DNA of 64,000 nucleotides from Prevotella sp. (GTDB lineage Bacteria; Bacteroidota; Bacteroidia; Bacteroidales; Bacteroidaceae), in assembly GCA_017538105.1 (NCBI GenBank), contig JAFYJN010000035.1, positions 1 to 64,000 on the forward strand, given 5' to 3'. Numbering within the stretch: position 1 is the first letter of the stretch; every line of letters begins with the position of its first letter. Below are positions 52,684 to 61,771 of this stretch, one piece after another. The notes under the pieces were generated by a model. It was not told the origin of the DNA, ran no database searches, and saw only the letters and a program-made list of their open reading frames with translations. The position numbers were made by a program, and so were the translations under genes.

Positions 52684-53454
52684 ATGAATACAATCAGTGA
52701 GATGGCGTATGTCCATCCGGAGGCCCAGTTAGGTGACAACAATGTAATAGGTCCGTTTTGCTATATAGACCGTAACACGGTGTTGGGTGACAACAACACT
52801 TTGCTGAACAACGTCACCATCCATTACGGAGCACGTATCGGCAATGGCAACGAGTTCTTCCCAGGAGCGAGCATCTCGACGAAACCTCAAGATTTAAAGT
52901 TCCGTGGTGAGGACTCTCTTTGCGAGATAGGAGACAACAACAGCATCCGCGAGAATGTGACCATCTCTCGTGGTACTGCTTCAAAAGGAACAACCATCGT
53001 TGGGAACAACAATTTATTGATGGAAAATATGCATGTTGCCCACGACTGCGTCCTTGGCAGCCATTTGATTATCGGCAACAGCACCAAGTTTGGCGGTGAG
53101 GTGGTTGTAGACGACTACGCCATCATTAGTGCCACTTGTTTGATTCACCAGTTCTGTCATGTCGGCGGTTATGTCATGTTCCAAGGCGGTAGTAGGACAA
53201 GTATGGATATACCACCTTATATTATTGCAGGCAAAGAACCCATCCGTTATGCTGGCATCAATATCATCGGTCTGCGTAGGCGCGGTTATACCAACGAGCA
53301 AATTGACCAGATACACGAAACCTATCGCATCCTCTATTCCAAAGGAGTGATGGCCGAAGGAATAGCCGAGGTGCGCCGTGTGCTGCCCTCCACTCCTGAG
53401 ATAGACTACATTCTTGACTTTGTGGAGAATTCGAAGCGCGGTATCATCCGTTAG
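52684..53454 (+). CDS. lpxA: UDP-N-acetylglucosamine acyltransferase
   Basis: A protein of 256 residues from the ATG at 52684 (a TTG-initiated longer frame is rejected). Hexapeptide repeats start with YVHPEAQLGDNNVIGPFCYID. The catalytic His lies in MHVAHDCVLGSHLIIGN and the substrate loop is GLRRRGYTNEQI. It is the first enzyme of lipid A synthesis, transferring 3-hydroxyacyl from ACP to UDP-GlcNAc. The preceding 57 bp are purine-rich with repeated GAGAAGTGAGG-type units. Confidence 0.96.
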   Translation: MNTISEMAYVHPEAQLGDNNVIGPFCYIDRNTVLGDNNTLLNNVTIHYGARIGNGNEFFPGASISTKPQDLKFRGEDSLCEIGDNNSIRENVTISRGTASKGTTIVGNNNLLMENMHVAHDCVLGSHLIIGNSTKFGGEVVVDDYAIISATCLIHQFCHVGGYVMFQGGSRTSMDIPPYIIAGKEPIRYAGINIIGLRRRGYTNEQIDQIHETYRILYSKGVMAEGIAEVRRVLPSTPEIDYILDFVENSKRGIIR

Positions 53455-53460
53455 TTTTTC

Positions 53461-54354
53461 ATGACACTCTTTGTTGTTTTAGGTCCCACCGGTGTTGGAA
53501 AGACAGAGACCACTCTTGTCTTGGCAGAACGATTGGGAATACCTATTATCAATGCTGATTCACGTCAATTATTTGCGGAGATACCCATCGGCACAGCCGC
53601 CCCTACGCCCAAACAGCAGCAGCGAGTGAAGCATTATTTTGTCGGCACCTTACATCTGAGCGACTATTACAGTGCCTCAATGTATGAAAACGATGTCCTC
53701 CGTCTATTATCGGAGGACAGTCATTTTACCCAATCTCCTTACGCTTTGTTGAGTGGAGGCAGCATGATGTATATCGATGCTGTGTGCGAAGGCATTGATG
53801 ACATTCCAACAGTGGATGCTGATACACGATCATTGATGAAAGAACGTTTGTCTTCTGAAGGACTGGAGCGATTGTGTGAGGAATTGCGTGTGTTGGACCC
53901 CGACTATTATTCCATTGTTGACAAAAAGAATCCCCGTCGCGTGGTTCATGCGCTGGAAATATGTTATATGACCGGCAAGCCCTACAGTCATTTTCGTCGA
54001 AAGGAACGCAAGGAGCATCCTTTCAAAGTGGTAAAGATTGGTTTGACTCGTCCTCGTGAAGAATTATATGCACGTATCAACCGACGAGTGGAGATAATGA
54101 TGGAATCCGGTCTGCTTGATGAAGCGAGGCGTGTGTTGCCCTATCGTAATGAGAATGCCCTGAACACTGTCGGCTACAAGGAGTTGTTCGACTATTTCGA
54201 TGGTCTATGCACGTTGGACAATGCCGTTGAGCGCATCCAGAACAACACACGAAAATACTGCCGTAAACAACTTACTTGGTTCAAGAAAGACCCGTCGACA
54301 AAATGGTTCCATCCCGACGATGTTGAAGGGATTCTTGGCTGGATAAAAGCCTAA
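53461..54354 (+). CDS. miaA: tRNA dimethylallyltransferase
   Basis: A 297-residue enzyme with the P-loop [61 protein letters not shown] and the C-terminal [16 protein letters not shown]. It adds the isopentenyl group to A37 of tRNAs reading UNN codons. It ends the housekeeping run. Its stop codon overlaps the terminal codon of the minus-strand cas1-like remnant, marking a boundary with the disordered region that follows. Confidence 0.94.
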   Translation: MTLFVVLGPTGVGKTETTLVLAERLGIPIINADSRQLFAEIPIGTAAPTPKQQQRVKHYFVGTLHLSDYYSASMYENDVLRLLSEDSHFTQSPYALLSGGSMMYIDAVCEGIDDIPTVDADTRSLMKERLSSEGLERLCEELRVLDPDYYSIVDKKNPRRVVHALEICYMTGKPYSHFRRKERKEHPFKVVKIGLTRPREELYARINRRVEIMMESGLLDEARRVLPYRNENALNTVGYKELFDYFDGLCTLDNAVERIQNNTRKYCRKQLTWFKKDPSTKWFHPDDVEGILGWIKA

Positions 54355-54541
54355 ATGAACTTCGACAATCTGGCAATCAGGGGAACAGTGAGCCTGACAG
54401 AATGATTGTCGATTATAGCCATCTGGATATCTTCTAATAATCGTAACGTCAAGTTGCCCGTTTCCTTGTCGGCAATAACAAGCATCCCCTCTTTTAACGA
54501 TAGTTCCTTGGACTTTCAAAAACGATAGTTTGTTTAGCCAT
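54351..54541 (-). pseudogene. Truncated, frameshifted cas1-like remnant
   Basis: On the minus strand an ATG at 54541 opens MAKQTIVFE and stops after 15 codons. A one-base shift after codon 9 (an A lost from a run of As) restores SKELSLKEGMLVIADKETG and then LRLLEDIQMAIIDNHSVRLTVP, ending at 54351. The order (initial K-x-T-x-x-F, a LSLK-x-x-xLVI strand, a PIEDI-like LLEDI followed by a hydrophobic strand and a T-x-P helix start) fits the N-terminal domain of type II Cas1. The catalytic C-terminal domain is absent. No array, cas2 or cas9 was seen. Confidence 0.5.
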
Positions 54542-54603
54542 TTTTCAGTCAAGTTATGAAAAAAAAGAAGAAATCAAGCAAAAATGCAAAAAACTCCATT
54601 TAA

Positions 54604-54635
54604 TTTGGAATATCCAGATATTTCAACTAACTTTG
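54604..54635 (+). promoter_or_regulatory. Orphan plus-strand promoter
   Basis: TTTG (54604-54607), 20 bp, then TAACTTTG (54628-54635). Downstream lies only the 23-bp repeat and then the antisense end of the leucine-rich protein gene. The transcript, if any, would be a short or antisense RNA. Confidence 0.5.
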
Positions 54636-54658
54636 ATTCAATAAATTACGCCACATAG

Positions 54659-54681
54659 GCTTTAAATGCTTCAAAAAAAGG
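54659..54681 (+). repeat. 23-bp repeat, left copy
   Basis: GCTTTAAATGCTTCAAAAAA followed by AGG, identical but for one base to 57127-57149. Both copies lie downstream of a plus-strand -7 box and flank the leucine-rich protein gene. Confidence 0.6.
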
Positions 54682-54701
54682 TCGTTTAAAACTGAATGTT
54701 C

Positions 54702-56738
54702 CTATTTATTACTAATCACTTTTTTCTTGCCTCTATAAATATATACACCCTTAGGAAGGCCATCCAGAGTAAATGCTGCAGACTTCACCTTTCTTCCGCT
54801 CAAGTCATAGACGTCATTCGGAACAGCATCCTTCATGATGCTTTGAACACCAGATGAATATGAAGTAATAGGAGAATTGTCAGCATCAATAAAGTCTCCT
54901 TCATAAAACATTCGAGTGTATTCGTCTTGGTCTTGAAGACATGCCACAATACTCAGTTTATTTTTGTCCTGACAAAGGCTCTGAGTCTTTTCAGATAGTC
55001 GCAAGGTGTATGTTTGCACTTGCGGCACACCAAAAAGGAAGGATTCCCCCCATAATGGATTATCGTAATAACCTACTGCAACGTCAGGATATGCCATATC
55101 GGATATGGTATATGGCAAATGAGTAATCGATTGAAGATAGGGGTCGTCTGTAGTCATACCTGCATAGCCATTAAGTTGTTCCCAATCTGGGCCCTCTCCT
55201 TTCATACCATCTTCCACAAGTGTGTATATAATTAGGAAAAGTCTTTTCTCTTTTGAATAGTGGCTCATATTGATTGTCGACTCGGTTACGATTTTTATTT
55301 CCGTCTGCTCTGCATCGGCCCATTGAGCTGAAAGAATTTTCACTTTACCAAAATGTGGCGTTGCCATTTTTTTCTCTATAAGGTCAAGAATTCCAAGAGG
55401 TTCTGAACCTTCTCCATAGTAAGGATCATAATGGTGGTAGTCGCCTTTTTCATCACACCACCCATTTATACCATTTATCTGACAGGCAGGAGTAACAGGA
55501 GTGTACGAGAATGGGTCACACCACATAATGTCACCAACATGCTTAGACGCTCGGATAATTTTGTCGCCATATTTCTCTTTAAGTTTCTCGAATCCTATAT
55601 TAGAACGAAGAGCCCAAATACATGTAGTGCTAGTATAGTCCTCTATTAGTACTTTATGGTCAAGCACAGGGATATAAACGCAAGCTGTTCCACGAGTATT
55701 CGGCAGGATGTCTGCTCCATAATTCACAGGAATACCATTCATCTTGATAATATCTAAAATAACATCCACTTCCTTTGGCTCATCAAAGTCAGGAAGAGAG
55801 AATGATAGCGTGAAAGGTTTACCGTTGGCGGCAATGGGCTGTGGGAATTCGTATGTCTGTTCCTCTCCTTCAATGCCATCGATTATTGGAATATAGGAAA
55901 TACTAGAAACCGGGGTGGTTCTCTCATTTATAAAATTAATATTGAAAGCCACTGGATTCCCATGAACAACATATTGTCGGCCAAAATCCTCTGGATAGGC
56001 AATGTCCGTAGGATGTTCAAATAGGGGTTCACCCTCCTTGATAATCCTGAAACGTCCCCACTCGTCATCGGCTTTGAAACTGCTTGTCGTACCTTCTGGT
56101 ACGTATAAAGTGGCCCGCATAAAGGTTTCATCGTCAAAAAAATGTTTCCACCTATCATAAGAGATGGGCTTGGATGAGCGGACTGTGACAGAGGCAAGAT
56201 GTGGTATATTGGTAAAGGATTTGGGGCTTATAAATTCTAAACTCGATGGTAAATTTATTGATGTCAGAAGGTTATCGTTAAATGCTAGTTCCCCAATTGT
56301 TTTCAGACCCTCATGGAAACTTACGTGTACAATACCTCGACAATAAGCGAAAGCCCCCTCCTCAATAGTTTCTACACTTTCTGGTATGTCAATATCTTTT
56401 AGATTGTAATTGTAGTCAAATGACCACTCTTCTATTGTTTTGATTGTGTTGGGCAAGTAAAACGCACTCATTTTAGTACCAGATAAAGCCCCACGACTAA
56501 CCGCCACGACTGTATAGCCGTTAGCAGACTCGGGGATTGTCAGAACCCCTTCTTGATTTTTGTCAATGGCAGCGATATTTAAATCGCCAACTCCCACTTT
56601 GCACGTTTTTTCGGCCTCGCTAACTACCATAAAGGTAATATCAACACCTTCATTTGACTTTGCCACAAAAGTGTCACCATCGTTTCCCCACATTGCAGTA
56701 CAGCTCAAGAGTGCCAATAAAAAAATATAATATTTCAT
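54702..56738 (-). CDS. BspA-type leucine-rich surface protein with Omp28-like domain
   Basis: A 678-residue exported protein (signal MKYYIFLLALLSCTAMWG). Residues of about 60-230 are LRR_5 repeats of the BspA type (VLTIPESANGYTVVAVSRGAL, IDIPESVETIEEGAFAYC, SINLPSSLEFISPKSF). A middle region follows, then an Omp28-like thioredoxin-related part (VLIEDYTSTTCIWALRSNIGF, with the usual CxxC reduced to a single Cys). The last 35 residues (VYDLSGRKVKSAAFTLDGLP, KGVYIYRGKKKVISNK) form a type IX sorting-like module. Such proteins bind host or bacterial surfaces. No promoter is evident directly upstream. Confidence 0.85.
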   Translation of the reverse strand: MKYYIFLLALLSCTAMWGNDGDTFVAKSNEGVDITFMVVSEAEKTCKVGVGDLNIAAIDKNQEGVLTIPESANGYTVVAVSRGALSGTKMSAFYLPNTIKTIEEWSFDYNYNLKDIDIPESVETIEEGAFAYCRGIVHVSFHEGLKTIGELAFNDNLLTSINLPSSLEFISPKSFTNIPHLASVTVRSSKPISYDRWKHFFDDETFMRATLYVPEGTTSSFKADDEWGRFRIIKEGEPLFEHPTDIAYPEDFGRQYVVHGNPVAFNINFINERTTPVSSISYIPIIDGIEGEEQTYEFPQPIAANGKPFTLSFSLPDFDEPKEVDVILDIIKMNGIPVNYGADILPNTRGTACVYIPVLDHKVLIEDYTSTTCIWALRSNIGFEKLKEKYGDKIIRASKHVGDIMWCDPFSYTPVTPACQINGINGWCDEKGDYHHYDPYYGEGSEPLGILDLIEKKMATPHFGKVKILSAQWADAEQTEIKIVTESTINMSHYSKEKRLFLIIYTLVEDGMKGEGPDWEQLNGYAGMTTDDPYLQSITHLPYTISDMAYPDVAVGYYDNPLWGESFLFGVPQVQTYTLRLSEKTQSLCQDKNKLSIVACLQDQDEYTRMFYEGDFIDADNSPITSYSSGVQSIMKDAVPNDVYDLSGRKVKSAAFTLDGLPKGVYIYRGKKKVISNK

Positions 56739-56778
56739 AACTATACTGTTTTAAGTTTGTACTATCTTCTCTCTTTGG

Positions 56779-56970
56779 TCAAAACTGCACAAACTCTTTG
56801 ATACGGAGAGAGCGCAGACCCGCCATATTTCCAGTCAGGCTCACCACAAGCCCCAAATACGTCATGGAGAAGTCCACGCTCTTAAGCGTAACTCCTATAC
56901 GTATTTGGTTTGCTCTCTTTTCTTCGCGAGGTGGTGATTCGACTGGAAAATCTGAGCAATTAAATGTCAT
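56779..56970 (-). CDS. Possible small protein upstream of the leucine-rich protein gene
   Basis: A 63-residue frame starting at the ATG at 56970, 23 bp downstream of a -7 box (56993-57000), and ending 40 bp before the leucine-rich protein gene in the same direction. The N-terminus is polar (FPVESPPREEKRANQ) and the C-terminal half more hydrophobic (VTLKSVDFSMTYLGLVVSLT). I do not recognise it. It could be a real leader-type small protein, a decayed gene end, or chance. Confidence 0.35.
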   Translation of the reverse strand: MTFNCSDFPVESPPREEKRANQIRIGVTLKSVDFSMTYLGLVVSLTGNMAGLRSLRIKEFVQF

Positions 56971-56992
56971 GTCTCATGAAGAGAACACGTAG

Positions 56993-57000
56993 CAAATATA
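56993..57000 (-). promoter_or_regulatory. -7 box upstream of the small ORF and leucine-rich protein gene
   Basis: TATATTTG on the minus strand. It predicts a transcript from about 56987. The -33 element is poor. Confidence 0.4.
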
Positions 57001-57083
57001 CAAAATGTTTTGGAAATAATGCTTACAATGAACAAAAAAATGAGAAAAACGTAATAATCTGGGGTTCTCTAATGATTATTTTG

Positions 57084-57091
57084 TATTTTTG
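57084..57091 (+). promoter_or_regulatory. -7 box of a small plus-strand unit
   Basis: TATTTTTG 6 bp before the ATG at 57097. The predicted transcript start nearly coincides with the start codon. Confidence 0.4.
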
Positions 57092-57096
57092 CAGCT

Positions 57097-57207
57097 ATGA
57101 ACGATAAGACTCTACGTGCCTACTATGCTTTAAGTGCTTCAAAAAAAGGGTCATTTTACATTGCTATAGAGGGCTTCCTTCTCAATTACATCAATCAGAT
57201 GGAATGA
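57097..57207 (+). CDS. Possible 36-residue small protein
   Basis: The frame MNDKTLRAYYALSASKKGSF followed by YIAIEGFLLNYINQME lies directly after a -7 box and ends 20 bp before a hairpin, so a compact transcription unit is possible, probably leaderless. Codons 11-18 (ALSASKKG) are encoded by the 23-bp repeat (57127-57149). The same peptide ALNASKKG is readable in the left repeat copy, preceded there by a stop codon. No known family. Confidence 0.35.
   Translation: MNDKTLRAYYALSASKKGSFYIAIEGFLLNYINQME
57127..57149 (+). repeat. 23-bp repeat, right copy
   Basis: GCTTTAAGTGCTTCAAAAAA followed by AGG. It differs at one base from 54659-54681, 2.47 kb away. Confidence 0.6.
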
Positions 57208-57226
57208 ACATGAAATATCTGTGCTA

Positions 57227-57250
57227 TCTGTGAGACTTTTTTCTCACAGA
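57227..57250 (+). terminator. Hairpin after the small plus-strand unit
   Basis: A 9-bp perfect stem TCTGTGAGA / TCTCACAGA with a T-rich 6-nt loop. No T-run follows, so termination is uncertain. Confidence 0.4.
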
Positions 57251-57312
57251 AATCTCAGAAACACACAGAAGTTAATGTTCCCAAAAAAGAGCGTGTTGTC
57301 ATACTTTTTTCG

Positions 57313-57320
57313 TATTTTTG
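57313..57320 (+). promoter_or_regulatory. -7 box of the PBP1A gene
   Basis: TATTTTTG. Its start of transcription near 57326 excludes the TTG at 57325 and favours the ATG at 57349. Confidence 0.5.
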
Positions 57321-57348
57321 TACGTTGAAAAGGATAAAGGGCGACAGG

Positions 57349-59877
57349 ATGAAATGGCTATGGCGTAAGATATGTAATTTCTTCACCTGGTATCCCCGTC
57401 TGTACAAGGGCCGGCGATGGTACACGAAAGTGATGATTGCTTTCGTGTCGATGGTGGTGGGATTGATTGTGTATCTTGGCATGGTCGACATCAATTTTCT
57501 TTGGCTTTTCGGTGACTCCCCCGGTTTTTACAGCATCATGCATCCCCCTCAGAGTGAGGCGTCGGAATTGTATAGTGCCGATGGCAAGCTGATAGGTAAG
57601 TTCTACAACGAGAACCGCAGTCCAGTAAAATACGAGGATATCAGTCCCGTATTCTGGAAAGCACTCATCGACACCGAGGACGAGCGCTATTTCTCCCACC
57701 ACGGCATCGACTACCTTGGTTTGGCAGGTGCGGTGAAGGATGCTATCGTACATGAAGCTCGCGGAGCTTCGACCATCACTCAACAGTTGGCCAAAAACCT
57801 ATTTCATGTTCGCACCCAGTATTCCACTGGGTTGCTGGGAAAGGTTCCTGGTCTTCGCATCATCGTGATGAAGAGCAAGGAATGGATTTTGGCCACAAAG
57901 TTGGAATTGGTATACAACAAACAAGAGATTTTGACAATGTACGCCAATACGGTGGAGTTCGGCCCTAACGTCTACGGCATCAAGACCGCCGCAAAAGTAT
58001 ATTTCAAGACAACCCCCGCCGAGCTTACCACTGAGCAAGCCGCCCTCTTGGTAGGCATGTTGAAAGCTACCACTATTTATAATCCCGTGATGAATCCCGA
58101 CCGCAGTTTGGAACGGCGAAACGTGGTGCTGCATAATATGTACAAACATGGCGACCTGGAACGGGCAGCCTACGACTCCCTTCGTTTGGAGCCCATGAAA
58201 TTGACGTATACCCCCGAAGCCGCCACCGAAGGCTACGCCCCCTATTTTAAGGCCGCTGTGGCGCATCACCTTTCCGACTGGTGCAAGGACTACGGTTACG
58301 ACCTCTACAATAGTGGTCTGAAAATCTACACCACCTTGGACAGTAAGATGCAGCGCTATGCTGAACAGTCAGTGAAGGAGCATATGCGCTCGTTGCAGCA
58401 AAGTTTCAATGCCCATTGGGGGCAGGAAGTGCCGTGGAGAGACGAGAAAGGCAAGGTCATCCCCCATTTCATTGAAGACATTGCCAAGAAGCTTCCCCTT
58501 TACAAGGAGTTGGAAGAGCGTTTCCCCCGCCATCCCGACTCCATCATGTATTACCTGAACAAGCCCCACACCGTCACCCTGTGGAGTTATGATCGCGGAC
58601 GTTACGAAACCCGCATGAGCACTCTCGATTCCATCCGCCACATGGTGAAATATCTTCACAGCGGCTTCATCGCCATGGAGCCTCAGACAGGCGAGGTGAA
58701 AGCCTGGGTAGGCGACATTGACTATAACACGTGGAACTATGACAAGGTGACCGCCAAGCGTCAGTCGGGCAGCACATTCAAACTGTTTGTTTATACCGAA
58801 GCTATGAACCAAGGACTCACTCCATGTGACAAACGCCGCGACGAGCCCGTAGTAGTGCCCGTGGTTTATGGCACTCGCGAAGTGGTGGAATGGAAGCCTG
58901 AAAATTCTGGTGGACATTTTTCCTATGACTCCATCCCCCTGAAAGATGCCTTCGCACGGAGTCTGAACAGTATTGCTGTCAGATTAAGCCAAGAGATGGG
59001 TATCCGCAACATTATCCGCACGGCCAAAGACATGGGTATCACCAGTGAACTGAGTACCCACCCCTCCATGGCCTTGGGTTCGAGTGATGTGACTCTTTAC
59101 GAGATGGCCACCGCCTACAGTACCATAGCCAATGACGGCAAATGCCATAAGCCCATTCTGGTGACCCGTATTTTGGACCGCAAGGGCAAGGAAATATACG
59201 TAGGCAACGATGAGCAGCCCCGCGCCCTACCCTACAAGACCGCCTATCTGATGCAACAGATGTTGATGGGTGGAGTGAAAAATCCACGCGGCACATCACG
59301 CAGCATCACCACATACGTCTCCGACCAGATGACCGACATCGGCGGAAAGACTGGCACCACGAACAATCATAGTGATGCCTGGTTCATGGGAGTGACACCC
59401 AAACTGGTGGTTGGAGCTTGGGTAGGTGGTGAATATCGAAGCATTCATTTCCGCACAGGAGCATTGGGAACAGGCGGTCGTGCCGCCCTTCCCATATGCG
59501 GACGTTTCCTCCGTCTGGTCCTTGGCGACGGAGCCTATAAGAAATACCGAGGCCGTTTCATGATTCCCAAGGGCGAAGAAGTGCAGACCGAATGGTATGA
59601 TTGTTCCATCACTTATACCCGTCCTGTCGAACCCGACACACTTTATTACCATGAGGGCGACCCGAATTACGACGAGCCATTGTATGATGCCTATGGCAAT
59701 CCCGTTCAAGGCATCATGCCTTATGATGAATACGACGAACGGGACTTGTACCGACAGTATGGCATCCCGTCGGACGAGCCACCCACAGAAAGAGAGGAGC
59801 GAGACACTCGTCGTAACGATAAACGATCGCCCTCCGAAGGCGTGGAGCCAAAGGAGATTCAGTATAAGGATTTATAA
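57349..59877 (+). CDS. mrcA: Penicillin-binding protein 1A (bifunctional transglycosylase/transpeptidase)
   Basis: A protein of 842 residues from the ATG at 57349. One N-terminal membrane helix (VMIAFVSMVVGLIVYLGMV) leads to the GT51 glycosyltransferase domain (TEDERYFSHHGIDYLGL with catalytic Glu, ARGASTITQQLAKNLF, KEWILATKLE). The transpeptidase domain follows with the acylated serine in SGSTFKLFVY, the SxN motif in RSLNSIAV and KTGTTNNHSDAWF. The acidic/Arg-rich tail (PPTEREERDTRRND) is cytoplasmically improbable and should be periplasmic. It polymerises and crosslinks peptidoglycan. Confidence 0.94.
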   Translation: MKWLWRKICNFFTWYPRLYKGRRWYTKVMIAFVSMVVGLIVYLGMVDINFLWLFGDSPGFYSIMHPPQSEASELYSADGKLIGKFYNENRSPVKYEDISPVFWKALIDTEDERYFSHHGIDYLGLAGAVKDAIVHEARGASTITQQLAKNLFHVRTQYSTGLLGKVPGLRIIVMKSKEWILATKLELVYNKQEILTMYANTVEFGPNVYGIKTAAKVYFKTTPAELTTEQAALLVGMLKATTIYNPVMNPDRSLERRNVVLHNMYKHGDLERAAYDSLRLEPMKLTYTPEAATEGYAPYFKAAVAHHLSDWCKDYGYDLYNSGLKIYTTLDSKMQRYAEQSVKEHMRSLQQSFNAHWGQEVPWRDEKGKVIPHFIEDIAKKLPLYKELEERFPRHPDSIMYYLNKPHTVTLWSYDRGRYETRMSTLDSIRHMVKYLHSGFIAMEPQTGEVKAWVGDIDYNTWNYDKVTAKRQSGSTFKLFVYTEAMNQGLTPCDKRRDEPVVVPVVYGTREVVEWKPENSGGHFSYDSIPLKDAFARSLNSIAVRLSQEMGIRNIIRTAKDMGITSELSTHPSMALGSSDVTLYEMATAYSTIANDGKCHKPILVTRILDRKGKEIYVGNDEQPRALPYKTAYLMQQMLMGGVKNPRGTSRSITTYVSDQMTDIGGKTGTTNNHSDAWFMGVTPKLVVGAWVGGEYRSIHFRTGALGTGGRAALPICGRFLRLVLGDGAYKKYRGRFMIPKGEEVQTEWYDCSITYTRPVEPDTLYYHEGDPNYDEPLYDAYGNPVQGIMPYDEYDERDLYRQYGIPSDEPPTEREERDTRRNDKRSPSEGVEPKEIQYKDL

Positions 59878-59912
59878 GGGTAACAGCAAAGCCGCCATCT
59901 ACGGCAATATAG

Positions 59913-61673
59913 ATGAATCGTGTTTATGAGGTTATGAGAGACACCACTGAACATATTGACCTGGAAAACCATGAGTTTCAGGCTGCGCTTCATCTAGTGG
60001 AGCACAGCAACAGGTCGTTGTTTCTCACGGGCAAAGCAGGCACGGGGAAATCCACGTTCCTTCGTTATATTTGCAGCCAAACACAGAAAAAACATGTAGT
60101 GCTAGCCCCTACAGGCATCGCGGCCATCAATGCTGGCGGCAGTACGCTTCACAGTTTTTTCAAACTTCCCTTCCACCCCTTATTACCCGATGACGTTAAA
60201 TACTCACCTCGCCATATCAAGGAAACACTGAAATACAACGGTGAAAAACGCAAGATGCTGCGTGAGTTGGAGTTGATAATTATAGATGAAGTAAGCATGC
60301 TACGTGCAGATATCATCGATTTTATTGACAAGGTGCTGCGCATCTACTCACGCAACATGAAAGTACCCTTCGGTGGCAAACAACTGTTACTCGTCGGCGA
60401 TGTGTTCCAATTGGAGCCCGTGGTCCGTGAGGAAGACCGTCAACTACTGCTTCCCTACTACAAGAGTATGTTTTTTTTCGGAGCTCACGTATTTGAAGAG
60501 TTACCGTTGGTAAGCATCGAACTGAAAACCGTGTACCGTCAGAATGATGCCCACTTCATACGTATGCTGGACCACATTCGCACCAATCAGATAAGCGACA
60601 TCGACCTTAGACAACTGAATAGCCGTGTTGGTGCCGAACTAAAGTATAGCGACTCCCAATTGGCGATAACCCTTTCGGCGCGTCGCGATACCGTCGACTA
60701 TATCAACGAGCAGCGTTTGGCATCCCTCCCTGGTGAAGCAATCAGTTATCATGGCGTTATCACTGGCGAGTTTCCCTCTTCCAGTCTTCCCACCACTGAA
60801 GTCCTCGACCTGAAACCCGGTGCTCAGATTATCTTCGTAAAGAACGACAAAGACCGCCGATGGGTGAACGGAACGCTTGGCATGATAGATTCTATGTCAA
60901 CTGCCGATGACGGCCTGCCTTTCCTTACCATCATCACCGAAGACGGTGACAGCTATGACGTTGTGGAAGAACGTTGGAGCAATATGCGATACACCTTCAA
61001 CGAGAAAGAGAAGAAGATTGAGGAAGAAGAAATCGGTACTTTCACCCAATTTCCCATCCGCCTGGCATGGGCCATCACCATTCACAAAAGTCAGGGGCTA
61101 ACATTCCGTCAGGTGAAGATAGATTTCAGCGGTGGTGTTTTTGCCGCTGGTCAAGCCTACGTTGCTTTGTCACGCTGCCAATCGTTGGAAGGCATCAGTC
61201 TTCTCGAACCCCTTCGCCGTGGCGACATCTTTGTAAAGAACGATGTTCTCCGTTTTTCCGCCCAGTTCAATGACGGTCGTCTCTATAGCAGCGCCCTCTC
61301 ATACAGTGAGGCTGACCGCGAGTACATCGAGGCTTTGAGGAGTTTCGATGAAGGCGACATGCAACTGTTTCTTCAACATTTCTTCAAGGCTATCCATCTG
61401 CGTTATGACATAGAGAAACCCGTTGTACAGCGTTTCCTGAGGCGTAAACTCGACGTTGTGAACCAGTTACGTCTCGAGAACGAACGTCTTCGGGAAGAAA
61501 TGCACAAACGCGAACGTTTCTTGAAGAAGTTGTCCGCTGAATATACGCTGATGGGCAAGGACTGTGAGCGCGAGCATATGATCGACGCCGCCATCGCCAA
61601 TTACCGCAAGGCCTTAGAATTGTACCCCGAAGCTCGTGAACCGAAGAGAAGATTAAAGAAGTTGGAGTCTTGA
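59913..61673 (+). CDS. Pif1/RecD-like helicase with C-terminal TPR-like tail
   Basis: A 586-residue superfamily 1B helicase. Motifs are LTGKAGTGKSTFLRY (Walker A, Lys46), APTGIAAINAGGSTLHSFF, LIIIDEVSMLRAD (motif II), LLLVGDVFQLEPVV (III), LKTVYRQND (IV) and AWAITIHKSQGLTF plus VALSRCQSLEGI (V, VI). After the helicase core, a coiled stretch (LRLENERLREEMHKRERFLKK) and one TPR-like unit (AAIANYRKALELYPEAREPKRR) form the C-terminus. It probably unwinds DNA in replication or repair. It follows PBP1A by 35 bp and may share its transcript. Confidence 0.88.
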   Translation: MNRVYEVMRDTTEHIDLENHEFQAALHLVEHSNRSLFLTGKAGTGKSTFLRYICSQTQKKHVVLAPTGIAAINAGGSTLHSFFKLPFHPLLPDDVKYSPRHIKETLKYNGEKRKMLRELELIIIDEVSMLRADIIDFIDKVLRIYSRNMKVPFGGKQLLLVGDVFQLEPVVREEDRQLLLPYYKSMFFFGAHVFEELPLVSIELKTVYRQNDAHFIRMLDHIRTNQISDIDLRQLNSRVGAELKYSDSQLAITLSARRDTVDYINEQRLASLPGEAISYHGVITGEFPSSSLPTTEVLDLKPGAQIIFVKNDKDRRWVNGTLGMIDSMSTADDGLPFLTIITEDGDSYDVVEERWSNMRYTFNEKEKKIEEEEIGTFTQFPIRLAWAITIHKSQGLTFRQVKIDFSGGVFAAGQAYVALSRCQSLEGISLLEPLRRGDIFVKNDVLRFSAQFNDGRLYSSALSYSEADREYIEALRSFDEGDMQLFLQHFFKAIHLRYDIEKPVVQRFLRRKLDVVNQLRLENERLREEMHKRERFLKKLSAEYTLMGKDCEREHMIDAAIANYRKALELYPEAREPKRRLKKLES

Positions 61674-61724
61674 GGATTCCTCTTCTTCTGAAGATTCAGA
61701 ATGGAAGTGAAGAGGGAAAAACTA

Positions 61725-61761
61725 AAAGGCAATCGTCAGTTCTATTTTGACGATTGCCTTT
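61725..61761. terminator. Bidirectional terminator between helicase gene and tRNA-Pro
   Basis: A 14-bp perfect stem AAAGGCAATCGTCA / TGACGATTGCCTTT with a 9-nt loop. It lies downstream of the helicase gene on the plus strand and of the tRNA on the minus strand. Confidence 0.85.
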
Positions 61762-61771
61762 CAGGTATCAG

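Noticed and set aside
54542-54701. CRISPR array or tracrRNA next to the cas1-like remnant
   Set aside because: No repeat of 28-47 bp with regular spacing occurs here; the only repeat is the 23-mer with a single distant second copy.
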